Shown: in pieces, positions 47,801 through 59,800 of the stretch
How positions within the stretch are numbered: position 1 is the stretch's first letter
How the letters are laid out: each line of letters begins with the position of its first letter
Source: Branchiostoma belcheri
Lineage: Eukaryota > Chordata > Leptocardii > Amphioxiformes > Branchiostomatidae
Direction of reading: 5' to 3'
DNA length: 64,000 bases
Assembly: GCF_001625305.1 (NCBI RefSeq)
Contig: NW_017802379.1
Coordinates: 1,643,318-1,707,317 of the forward strand
The notes under the pieces: model-generated
Told to the model about the DNA's origin: nothing
Databases searched by the model: none
The model's input: only the letters and a program-made list of their open reading frames with translations
Made by a program: the position numbers and the translations under genes

Positions 47801-50800
47801 TGCCATTATCTTTGGATTCATCTTCACTCACCCATGCTCAGGCAGAAAACAATATCTGTATTGAGTGGGAGGGAGAAGATAGAGCCTTCATATAGCCCAA
47901 ACCAGGGAGAATACAATGAACTTTGACATTGTAGGTCATACTGGAGACTCATTGGCTGGCTGGTGAAATGGATTTTTCTTTAAATAGCAAAGCTGTATGC
48001 AGTCATATTTTATGCTGTAATTTTTGCTCATAAGAAAAGTTTGCAACTATTCGAGTATGAATATTATGATGGATATCAAATCTTGAATTGTTTAAAGACT
48101 TTCACCTAATTGTTTTTTTCAAACTTACATGTAAGATACAATGAAAATCCAAATAAAAAAGACAAGTACTTTTTGTGACCAGTGGTCTCTTATTCACTTA
48201 TCTGCACATTTGTTTTATTCTGAACCATCATTGCAGACACTTGTTAAAGCTCAGTTTTTTTATCCTCACTTCCTGTTTAGTCAGAAACTTTGAAGTTCCA
48301 AAGTACTATTTGATCCACAGTGCCCTGGGTATACATCTAATTTTAGGACTGTGAGTCATAAAAAAAGAGCTCGTAAACTCTTACTTATACCCAAAAGAAA
48401 ATAATTCTTCAATCTGCTAGCTATAGTGCTACCCCGGGTGACATCATGGTACTTTACAATCTCTTGAATTGACAGTTACTACCTCCCATTGAATATCACA
48501 GTAGATATAAACTAGCCTTTAGGGGTGGCAACTGGTGATCTTGTGGTTTAAGGGTAGTTGACCTAGACTATGAAGGTTCTGGGTTCGAATCCCTGGCAGG
48601 CACCGATGTGGTGTCCTTCATTGTGAAAGGCACTACATTTGGCATTTTTCCATGCATGGAGCCCACCCATGCTCAACTCAACTGCATCCATAATGCATAA
48701 ACCACTAAAGCCACCTCGGTGGCAAAATAAGTTAGTACAGTAACTATACTTAGAAGTACAAGCTGTGTATACAAGAAACTGACATCACAGTCAACAGTAC
48801 ATTACCCATTCTCTCATTGTGAAGTATTAATCAGCTCTTAATAGGCCAAACCACATTCATTTGTTGAAAAAAACCCACTGAACTTGAAAACCAATTAAAA
48901 ATGTAGACTCTGGTGTATTGCCCTTGTGGGAAACCTGTACTCTTGAGTAATGTATAATATAATAATAAATAGAACTGGAGTGGGATAGTCTCGCAACCAG
49001 GAGAGACTTCAACCGACTCCTGATCATGTACAAACTGGTATCAGGTTCTGTCCCATCCCACCTCCAGCTCTTAATTCCCACCACCAGAGACAGCCGAAGA
49101 CAACTGAATCTCCGCCTACGGAACGATACACATCTGCACGTTCCTTACTGTAGAACAAACACCTACGGAAGCAGCTTCGTTCCATACACCACACGTCTAT
49201 GGAACAATCTTCCGAAGGAAGTGAAGGAAGCCACATCTCTCCTCCAGTTCAAACAGAGGTGTAGAGCCCACATGTTGTCATCCCGTCACCACCAGGGGTA
49301 CCGTAGGCTCGGTGACCGCCGCAGCAACATACTTGCCACGAGACTCCGCATCGGCTGGTGCCAGCTTAACTCCACGCTGGCCAAGTTTAACCTTACCGGC
49401 CGGGGATGTGCCTGTGGTGCAACCTCGGAGACAGTCACACATTTCCTCCTGCACTGCCCACTGCACGCAGCGGCACGACAAGACCTTGCCACTGCTGTGT
49501 ACCGCCTCGTGAGACGGCCCCTCTCCACCAGCGTTCTACTCAACGGGTCCCCGGGCAATGACATCACATTAAACGAAAGCCTCTCACACTCCTTCCACAC
49601 TTACATCACTTCAACAAACCGTTTCTAGGCACTTCCAGCTGTTCCTTTCTAACCTTGTTATTTAGTATCCTTTTTTTTCTCATATAAGGTAGTCTGACTA
49701 TGACTTATTTTATCGACCTCTGACCTCCAAATGTGTTATTTTAGATGTGTATATATATTTACTCCGCTAATTGGAATGATATAGGTTCTTATGATCATTT
49801 TTTTTTTGTAATTTCACACTGTTGATATTATGTGCCCTATATGTTTTGTCCTTATGTGTTGACTCTCTAACATCAGCTTTGCTGCCTTGAGAGTCAGTGT
49901 AATGTCTTGTTGCATTTTCAATAAATAAATAAATAAAGAAATAAATGTATAATACCATTTAGTAAGTATTTCTGTTTTGATGATATATAGCTAGGCTGCG
50001 GTTCATAACATTTTTGTTTGACGTAAGATGACTGTCCATTTACAGAATTGTTTTGTTTGCTGCGGTCATAAAGCCGGAGGTGAAGTGGTTTTATAAGCTC
50101 AGACTGCGACCACAGTACTTACCCAAGCAACAGATGATGGGCCTGCCTGGAGCACTACCACTGTAAATGTCAGAGAGCAAGAAGCAAATAAAATCACTGG
50201 TCTTTGCAGTTTGGTTGACTCGTAAGTCCGGCATTGCTGTCTGTCATGTTGGGCGTGTTAGCTCTCATTCCAACTACATGTTCTGTTCTATATTCTGAGG
50301 CCAAAGCAATTGATTTTCTTGGTTTTCAAACACTTTGATATAAAAATCAAGCCAGAGGAGAGGATGAAAAACAAAATTGAACATTTTGTACAGAGTCATT
50401 CAAGTGTATGTAATTTATGGTATTTTGTATAAATTTTGCATTACCTAGCATGTGGCTGTGGGCAAACTCAATTTGCTGTAATGACTATTGGCTCAAGAGC
50501 CTTGTGGTGCTTTAACTGGCTTTCTTTTATTGGCATGGCAATATATACTGATCCAGAGAATGGAATTGATGTTTGACCCTGAGCCTTTGAGAACTAAAAA
50601 CTACTTTGAATAGACTATAAAAGGTTCATAATCATCATTTCAGTGCTATAAATGCATCTCTATAAAATTTAAACTGATGTCAGGGCTCAAAATCCTTTTT
50701 TCTGCATACCTGCACAGGTGCAGGCAACATTCAAAATTACATGCAGCAGACACGTCTTACCAACTCCAATTTACCTGAGTGTACTAACCTGCCTATACTC

Positions 50801-53800
50801 AGTACATGGACCAGTGCAGGTTACATGTAGGTGCAGGTAGACATCAGAGATACTTGCACAACTCCAATTTTACCTGCACTAACTGCATATACCCAGTGCT
50901 GGTTAGGTGCAGATTAAGCGCAGGTAGACATCAGAAATACCTGCACAGCTCCTGTTTTTTTTAATACATGTACTAACCTGCATATGCAGGTAGCATTTTG
51001 AGCCAGGCTACAAATGTATGTATCCTTCCAGGTAATGAGGTTTACAGAAAGGGCTGGTAAGATATCTTTGAAGAGCAAAGCAAACAGAATGACACGTATT
51101 GTGTACTCAATGAATAGTGTTAAACAAGATTAGTACCTCATTAAAGAAAGCAAATATCTAATATATCTATGACTTCACTGACTTCAATGCAATAGCAATT
51201 TACATATTGTACAAATGAGTAACAATATATTAATATTTTTAATAAAGGGGGTCATCTATATCAGGACACCAACCATCATACCAACAGTGATAGACTTCTT
51301 GACACTTTGACATATTAGTCACCTGAATTCTGAAGAAGATTGCAGTAGGACATGTCAATGAAGATTAGACATCTAGGTAATGAAGTACACAAGCAACTGG
51401 ATAGATTTGTTTTTAAAACCGCAGCTGTTTGAAGTAGCAAAAATGCATAACTTTTTTCAGAATCTGTAGTTGAACAGGTAATAACCAAAAACTATGAGTT
51501 GATATGTAAAATTTTTTAGACCATAAGGAACAAATGACGATAATGAGTCAATTAGCTCTTGTTGCTTGAGTACAGGAGCTAATGTTGTCTTGCGGGGGTG
51601 GCATGGCGAGGTCCCAAAGTGCCTTTGCAGTAGGGCAGTTGAAAATTTGATTCTGGTCATTAAATCATTGAGCTGGAAGAAAGTTTTAGCTCTGCACTCT
51701 GCTAACTACCATTACAGATGAACTTAAGTGCCAATATAAAAAGTGTATAGTGCTGATTTACATTCTGCACATCACCCCTTGTAATTTTGTTAAACCATGT
51801 ATAATATCGTAATCATGACAGTCATTACCCTGGGGTGGAAGGATGCCAGACGCCTACGCAGAGTTATAAAAACAAACTAGATACCAATAATTCCTACACC
51901 AACCTTCACTGCACAGGAAATGCATGGAAATTGCATGTATGATAAACGATGCAATTTGGATACTTTGAGTTCCATGCTGTTTATTGCATACAATTTTCCT
52001 TAGGGCAGTAAGACTCCCTAAGTGAGTAAACAGGTTTGCGACAGCAAATTATGGGCTTTCTTGGGATTCATAGTTAGGAAAGTGTTGTACAAACTGCAGC
52101 ATTCTTGTGACAGAAATGGCTGTCTTATATCCCTGTTGACATCCAGCTCTGTCACAGGCTTACTGAAAATTCTACAACATGTATTGCAGGATGCCTTCGT
52201 AAACCAGGCAGCATTTGCAGATCTTTTTCAAATTGATGACCCCTCCTGTTGAATGCTCTGGCAATACATAAATTTGGTTATCAGTTATTTTGACTTGTAG
52301 ATTATCCCCATGGGCCATGCAACCAGGATTTACCTGCATTTATCTCCAACTAGTGTTCCAATGCACGCATCAACATGCTGCAAACAAAATTGCTATGAAC
52401 GTGTCATCACTCTCCATGGTGCTGATTTTCCTGTTGCTTGAGTTTTCCATGTAAAAAAACGTTTTCTTCATAAACAGTACAATTTTGTTTCCAGATTCCA
52501 AACACATTTGATACCAGACACAAATTTTGCCTGGAAGCTGTAATGTAGTCATCATGTACATGATTGTATTTCCTCTGTTCTTCCGTCCTTGTATCTTCTG
52601 TAATTGGCTGGTAATTGGACAGTTCCGATTCAGAACAGAGCTGCTTGCACAGACAAAATGTTATTACCTCAGATTTTAAGACTGAGTCTAAATGTATCAG
52701 ATATAGCTGAGCATGTCCTTGATTGGAAGTCTCAAAATCTGATCACAATCATATCTTTTTTCATGCATAAAGGCTGTGATTACGAGCTGGTGGAATCCTG
52801 ACTTGCCCGCACAATCAAAGGGAACGTAATCAACATGATGTTTGTAACTTTATGTATATTCTCATAAAATTCTACACAAAACCTTGCTGATAATGTTTCT
52901 TATAAGTTAGGGCATACTGTAAATTTAGCAACGCTGTGAGATACTCCTCATTGCAGTCACGTATAGCTTGGAGGACCAAGGGAAACAAGTACCTTTGGCA
53001 TTTTCAACACCAAAACCACTTCAAGCAGACTCCTGCGGTGATTTGTAAGCCCCAAGGCCCGGCTTGTCCAAACTGATCTGCTCAATCATGATGCAGAACT
53101 TGTCAAGTGCAAGACAGGCACCGCCTGACCAGAACAGATCCCACATGACTTGAACCTCTGGACACCAAAATGCACTTAACAGATTGCCTAGAGGTGGTGG
53201 CAGGTGCAGAGGAAAGGGGATAAAAGGAGCTCAATGTGGTGATGAAAGATGTGAGATATTCTCCAAAGCTGGCCATGTATCATTCTGAGCACGGAAGGAA
53301 GCCCAAGTGACGTATCCAAGACAACAACTTCAAGCAGAGTTTCTGTGCTATGATGTTCATGAAAGCCCCAAGGCTAGTTGGCTTGTATGATTGTAAATTG
53401 AATTGCTAGCATCCTGTGGAATGAGACAACCAAACACAACACAGACCTACAGACAGATATACATGTAACTTAGCAAAGTTGGCAAAAATTGGCAACTTGG
53501 ACAAAAATCCTAGGACATTGGTAACTAGGAAAAATGCAGATAAAAGTACCCCATTGCCCATACCTCATTGCAAGCTCCATTCTGAGAACTGACATCATTT
53601 TGGATGCCTATTAAAGCACCACTCCATAGAGACATATAATTTGTATGTAATTTAGTTCTTACATTATTTTTTCTACCACCATATTGTTATTTTTCCCAGC
53701 CCTCTGTTTAACTCTTTCACTTTTGCTGAGTTTTTACTTAAAAGTGTCCTAGGCCCAACAAAATAAATTGGTATGGCCTAACAGCAGAATCAAAACATTC

Positions 53801-56800
53801 ATTCTGAAGGAGCATGGCTGGTTGGAAGGGAATAAATTGGAACCATGAAACAGTGTGACTGACAGCAGCCTTATGTTGTACGTCATCATGTGCGACATAA
53901 TCGAATCAGTTCCGGAGGGCGCACAGCTCATTTTATGAATAATTGCAAGCCTTATATGGTACAATATTGTGTGATTAACCGAAATGAGATTTAGTCCCAC
54001 TGGAGCCTGATTCAATCATGTCAGGCACCATGGCGTGCAGTGTCTTTTCCGGTACTCAGGTTTAATGACATTGAACTTGACGCAAAGTTGAGTTGACGTC
54101 CTTGACGTGGGTTGTCCCAAGCAGTGTTCTAGCTAGCCTGAAATTTTTTTCTCATCATCTCAATCTTGTTTGACATAATATGATGTTGAATCCGACAATC
54201 CTTAGCTTAATAAAACTAAAACTGGTCAGAAACCGTAGTCATTATTCTTTTTGTACATCATAGGCGGTAACAGTCAATGCAGCAAATAAAAATCAACTTA
54301 CAACTAAATTTATATATAAATGCACTGTACATGGACCAGTGCAGGTTTATTGTAGGTAGAAATCAGAAATATTAGCTCCAATTTTACCTGCAGTAACCAG
54401 CAGGTGATATACATGTACTGATACATTACTTGTTTGAAGTTTCATGAAAAGTGCGTGGGGTGGTCAACTCTCTATGGACATGTGATTGAAAGCTTTGGTG
54501 GCCATTCATTTCCTAGATGGCATTTCTGAACATCGAGAGCGGCCATTAGTGTTCCCACAAGAGACCGTAAAGTGGATCCTGAGGATGTGTAGAAGTGTCT
54601 ATAGCCACACCAACGATGGCTTTTAAGTCTGGGGTATAGGAAAAACATCCATCTTTGCATGGTTTTATTACCAAGTACTGTTTGGCCTCCTCAATTCAGT
54701 AAGTTCCTCCCTAAAACCCAATTACTTGAGTCTCCAAATGAAATCTACTCACAAGGCTAATATTTGCACTAGTGCTCCCTTCTGGACATGTGTATACCCA
54801 AGAGTTGTATAGTCAACTGAAAGCTCTCCATAATGCATCTTGTGAGCCTTGTAGTTTTATTTAGGGTAATCTGCGTGGGAAGAAGTGGAGATCTGAAGCT
54901 GAAAGGCTCTTGTATGTCTTTTATGAGAGATGCTGAGGGTCATTCTGATGTGGCCTTGGATCAACAAAGCAATGAAATCCACATGGAACTTGAGTACTAA
55001 GATGTCTGTTAATTTTGATTATCGGTAAATATTTTTATCAGCCTGTCAGGTTAGTACGTAATTTGAATGGTAAACTTCTTTTATTCACAACCATTATTTT
55101 ACATGATTGAGCTGTAACAAGTTTTGATAACTGTCTGTTATCTTCATCAGGGTTAATATGACTGGTTTATATATATACACATATGCTTAGTACACTTTTC
55201 ACAATTTCTCCATTTGCACTGATTGTTCAAATAAGAGCATTATTTGTCTTAGCTTTATTTCTTACTGTCTCTGCTTATTCAATAAAGTACTTAAAAATTT
55301 GCCTGCTGGCTAAGATTTTATTGTTGTGAAGAAAGGGGTCAAGGTCAGACAAAAGATTCTAAGAGATTGCAGAATGATATACTTTTGAAATCCTAACATT
55401 ATATAAAGTTAACATACAGTTGTAATAAATCCATAGGCATATATTCTTTAAAAAATTATTACAGTTATAATCTATACACCTAGTAAGATTGTATAAAGAT
55501 CATTGTTGATATCTTGGTCATCATCGAGAATGACGGACAAACAACATGAGCATGAACACTAAAATCATTTCTAATGAATCAACCATATAAGTACATGATC
55601 TACCTGTAGTGCTGACATATTTACTGGTATATATTCACTACTGTATGACATGACATTACTGCACTCACTAAGAAGACATGTAAAATAGAAGAAAAATATC
55701 AACACAACATGTCTCTATTCTTGACATACTACATTCAAGCAAGATGTCAATTTAACATTTTTTTGCAACATGTGTTCAATGAACTAAGATTTGGAAAGAT
55801 TCCTTTATGGAATTTATAGTAATCACTGATAAACTGTTACATACAAGTAGCACATTCTACTGTGGAAGTCAGATAATGTGAATCAGACCTGGAGTGTTTT
55901 TGTAAAATGTCAATCTATTCCCAGTTTTAGAAATCTGTGGGCAAATTTCAGATAAAACCCATAATTAGTCATTGACCTTTGAAATGGCTGAGCAACTGTC
56001 TGCATTATTCACGAATTGTTACAAGTAGGTAGCCATTTGAATCAGTGGGTAAATCTTCTGTCTTAAATTTTGGAGGTTGGGAGTGACGCTGGTTGTCATG
56101 GGAGTTTACAGGCTTCTTGCAATGACTATTTGCTGTCATCTTAAACTGGACATCTCGCCTCACAAAATGGACATCATTAGGCTTGACATACACACAATCA
56201 TCATCATCATCATCATGGCAAGGAGGAGGAAGGGACTTTGGCTTTTTGTCTCTTAGATGCCTTTTTCTTTTGGTCTGGGCAAGGACCTTCTTTTCAGCAG
56301 ATGGAACTACCTTTGGCAAAAGGGTATCATTAGCCTTTACACACTTTGGCTTGTCTCTAAGATGTGTTTCTCTTTTGGTTGGTGCAAGGACCTTCTTTTC
56401 AGTAGACGGAACTACCTTTGCTTGCCTCTTATACTGGATGTCTTTTGGCTCTGTACAAAGGGTATCATTTGGCATCACACAATCATCATCATCATGACAA
56501 AGTGGGGGAAGGGACTTCGGCTTGTCACTAAGATGTTTTCTTCTTTTGGGCGGTACAACTGGCCTTTTTTCTGTAGGTTGTTGTAAACCTGAATATGTTG
56601 GCAGGACAGCTCCTGGCCTCGTATAACGGTCACCATTTGGCTCCACATATTTGGCACCAGCATCACCATTGGAAGAGGGGAGTTGGGGAGGGTCATCTTT
56701 GGGAGGTGATTTTCTGCATGGGGGAGCAGGGGACTTTGCACATTGCCTTGGACTTGCATTTGCTGGGTTGAGGTGTACTGGGCACCATCTGGCACCACAT

Positions 56801-59800
56801 ATATGGCAATGCTGGGTCATAGGATAATGGGCAGGGGGTGGGGAATTCAACCTATCATGTATTTTTCTGTCATTGTGAGCAATGGACTTGGCCTTGGTAT
56901 GTTGACTTACACCTGCATTTGCTGTCATCTCATATAGGGCATCGTCTGGCCTCATAGATTTAGCCCCATCTGACTTGACACTTATGGTATCAGCATCTTT
57001 ACCTATAGGGGGGAGACGGGGAGGGTCTTCTTTGGGAGGGTTTTTCCTGCAGGGGGGAGCCAGGGACTTGGTGTATTGCCTTGGACTTGCATTTGCTGGC
57101 ATCTCATACTGGATATCTTCTGGCCTTATATATTGGGCACCATATGACTCTACATCCGCACCAAAAGGGGGGAGGCGGGGAGGGTCTTCTTTGGGAGGTG
57201 CTTTTCTGCAGGGAGAAGCCAGGGACTCTGTGTATTGCCTCGGACTTGCATTTGCTGGCATCTCATACTGGATATCATATTGGGAACCATCTGACTCTGC
57301 GTATATGGCACCAGCATCAGCACCAGAAGGGGGCAGGCGGGGAGGGTCTTCACTGGGAGCTGCTTTTCTGTTGGGTGGAGCCAGGGACGTCCCTGGACCT
57401 GTATGTGTATGTGTATGTGTGGGAGGGTTTGTTAAGTGACTGTCTACATCTATGTAATAATGGGGCTGTGAGATATCTGGCCCTGTAATGTGGGGTGGAT
57501 TTCTAGGTGATTTAGCCCTCTTCTTGTGCCACATGGTGATAATGGCGGCAATAATGCAATAGATGACAATTAACGGAGTAGAAACTATGCCAATAAGAGC
57601 AGGTAGGGACCAACTGTTAGCAGATTTGTGGGACCTGTTGCTTTCTGGTTTGCTCATGACAGTCGTTACCTTTAAATTCTGTGGGATATCAGCAGGCAGT
57701 GGAACAAGACTTGATGTCATGTCAGTATTTCTATCTGTTTTTCCAAATGAATTAGGCGTTGACACTGCAGATGAGGAAAAGGCTTTGATATCAACAAACT
57801 GCGTGTCAGAGGTGGAACCTATAGGAAGTGTTGTTTGGTCAGTTTTGCTTTCTGTGTTGCCAAAAGTTGACTCTGCAGATGAGGTTTGGATATCATTGGG
57901 CAGTGTGGAAAATGCAGCACGTTCAGGACTTGTTTGGTCTGGATTGCTTTCTGTGTTGCCAAGCAAAGAAGAAGTTGCCTCTGCAGATGGGGTGGAAGGA
58001 GATGGGATATCAACAGCTGTGGAGCCTACATGAAATCCTGTAAGGCCAGTAATGCTTTCTGTGTTTCCAGTTGAAGAAGTCATTGACACTGTGGATGGGG
58101 TGAATGACCCTTGGGTATCAACAGGCAGTGTGGAAAATGCAGAGCCTTCAGGACTTGTTGGCTTTAGATTGCTTTCCGTGTTAACATTCAAAGAGGATGT
58201 TATCTCTGCTGATGGGGTGGAAGGAGATTGGGTATCAACAGACTTTGTAGCAGCTGTGGAGCCGACAGGAAATCTTGTGGAGTCATGATTGCTTTCTGCA
58301 TTGCCAATTGCAGAAGACATTGACACTGCAGATGGGGTGAATGTGGCTTGAGTATCAGTGGGCAGTATGGACAATGTGGTGCCTGAAGGATTTGATGTTG
58401 GGTCAGTATTACTGGGTAGTGTGCTTGATTTAGAGCCTGGAGGTGTTGTTTTGTCAGTATTACTAGGCAGTGTACTTGCTGTGGAAGCTGAAGGACGTGA
58501 AGGAAATGATGTGAATGGGGCTTGGGTGTCAGTGGACAATTTGGTGCCTACAGGACTTGTGGTTTGGTTTAGATTGCTTCCTCCTGTGTTCTCAAATGAA
58601 GACGAAGGTGACTCTGCGGATGAAGAGAATTGGGCTTGTATGTCAGATGTGGAGCCTGTTGGACTTGTTGTTTGGAATGAATTTCTTTCTGTGCTGCCAA
58701 AGGAAGATGTGCCTTTGGATGGAAAGGATGGGGCTTGGATATCAATAGGCAGTGTCGAAAATATGTTGTCTGAAAGACTTGTTTTTGGATCTGGCTTGAT
58801 TTCTGTGTTACCAAATGAAGATGATTTTAACATAGCAGGTGAGGGTTGGATAAAAATGGGTGGTGCAGATAATGTGGGGCCCACAGCACTTGTTGTTGGA
58901 TTAGGATTACTTTCTGCAGTGCTGCTGGATATTGAATCTTCAGATGATGAGAATGAGGCTTGGGTATCAATGGGCCCTGTTGTTGGGATTAGATTGATTT
59001 CTGTACTGCCAAATGATGACGACTTTGACAATGGCAGTACAGATGAGTTGACTGAGGCTTGAGTGGATAGTGTGGAAAATGTGGTGCTGAAACTTGTTTT
59101 GGGGCTTTGGTTGCTTTCTGTATTGCCAAATGAAGAAGAAATTGACTCTGTAGATGAGATGAATGAGTCTTGAGTATCAATGGGCAGAGTGGGAAATGTT
59201 TTTGGGGTTTGGATGCTTTCTGTGTTGCCAAGTGAAGAAGATTTTGATAATGGCAATGCAGATGAGGTGGATAAGGCTCGGGTATCAGTGGATAGTGTGG
59301 AAAATGTGGTGCTGAAACTTGTTTTTGGGGTTTGGATGCTTTCTGTGTTGCCAAATAAAGAAGATTTTGACAATGGCAATGCAGATGAGGTGGATGAGGC
59401 TTGGGTATCAGTAGGCAGTGTAGAAAATGTGGTGTCTGAAGGACTACGCCTTGTAGTTGGGTTTAGACTGCTTTCTTTATTGCCAAATGAAAAGAAAGCT
59501 GACAATGCAGATGAGGTGACTGGGCCTTGGGTATCTTTGGGCAGTGTGGAAAACATTGTTCCTGAAGGATTTGATGTTGGGTCAGTATTACTGGGTAGTG
59601 TGCTTGATTTAGAGCCTGGATGGCTTGTTTTTAGACCCAAATTCCTTTCTGTATTGCTGGATGAACTAAATGTTGGTTTTGCAGATGAGGATGGGATGAA
59701 TGGAACTTGAGTATTATTGAGCAGTGTGGAAAATGTGGTGTCTGAAGGACTTTTGGTTGCATCTTGATTGCTTTCTGTGTTGCCAAGTGAAGGGAAAGCT

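Noticed and set aside
49286-49600. Antisense frames over the LINE fragment
   Set aside because: Shadows of the retrotransposon frame on the plus strand.
56975-59062. Plus-strand frames of 154 and 234 codons opposite the mucin-like ORF
   Set aside because: Gly/Val/Asp-rich texture is the complement of Ser/Thr/Pro codon repeats; they follow its period and have no start context.
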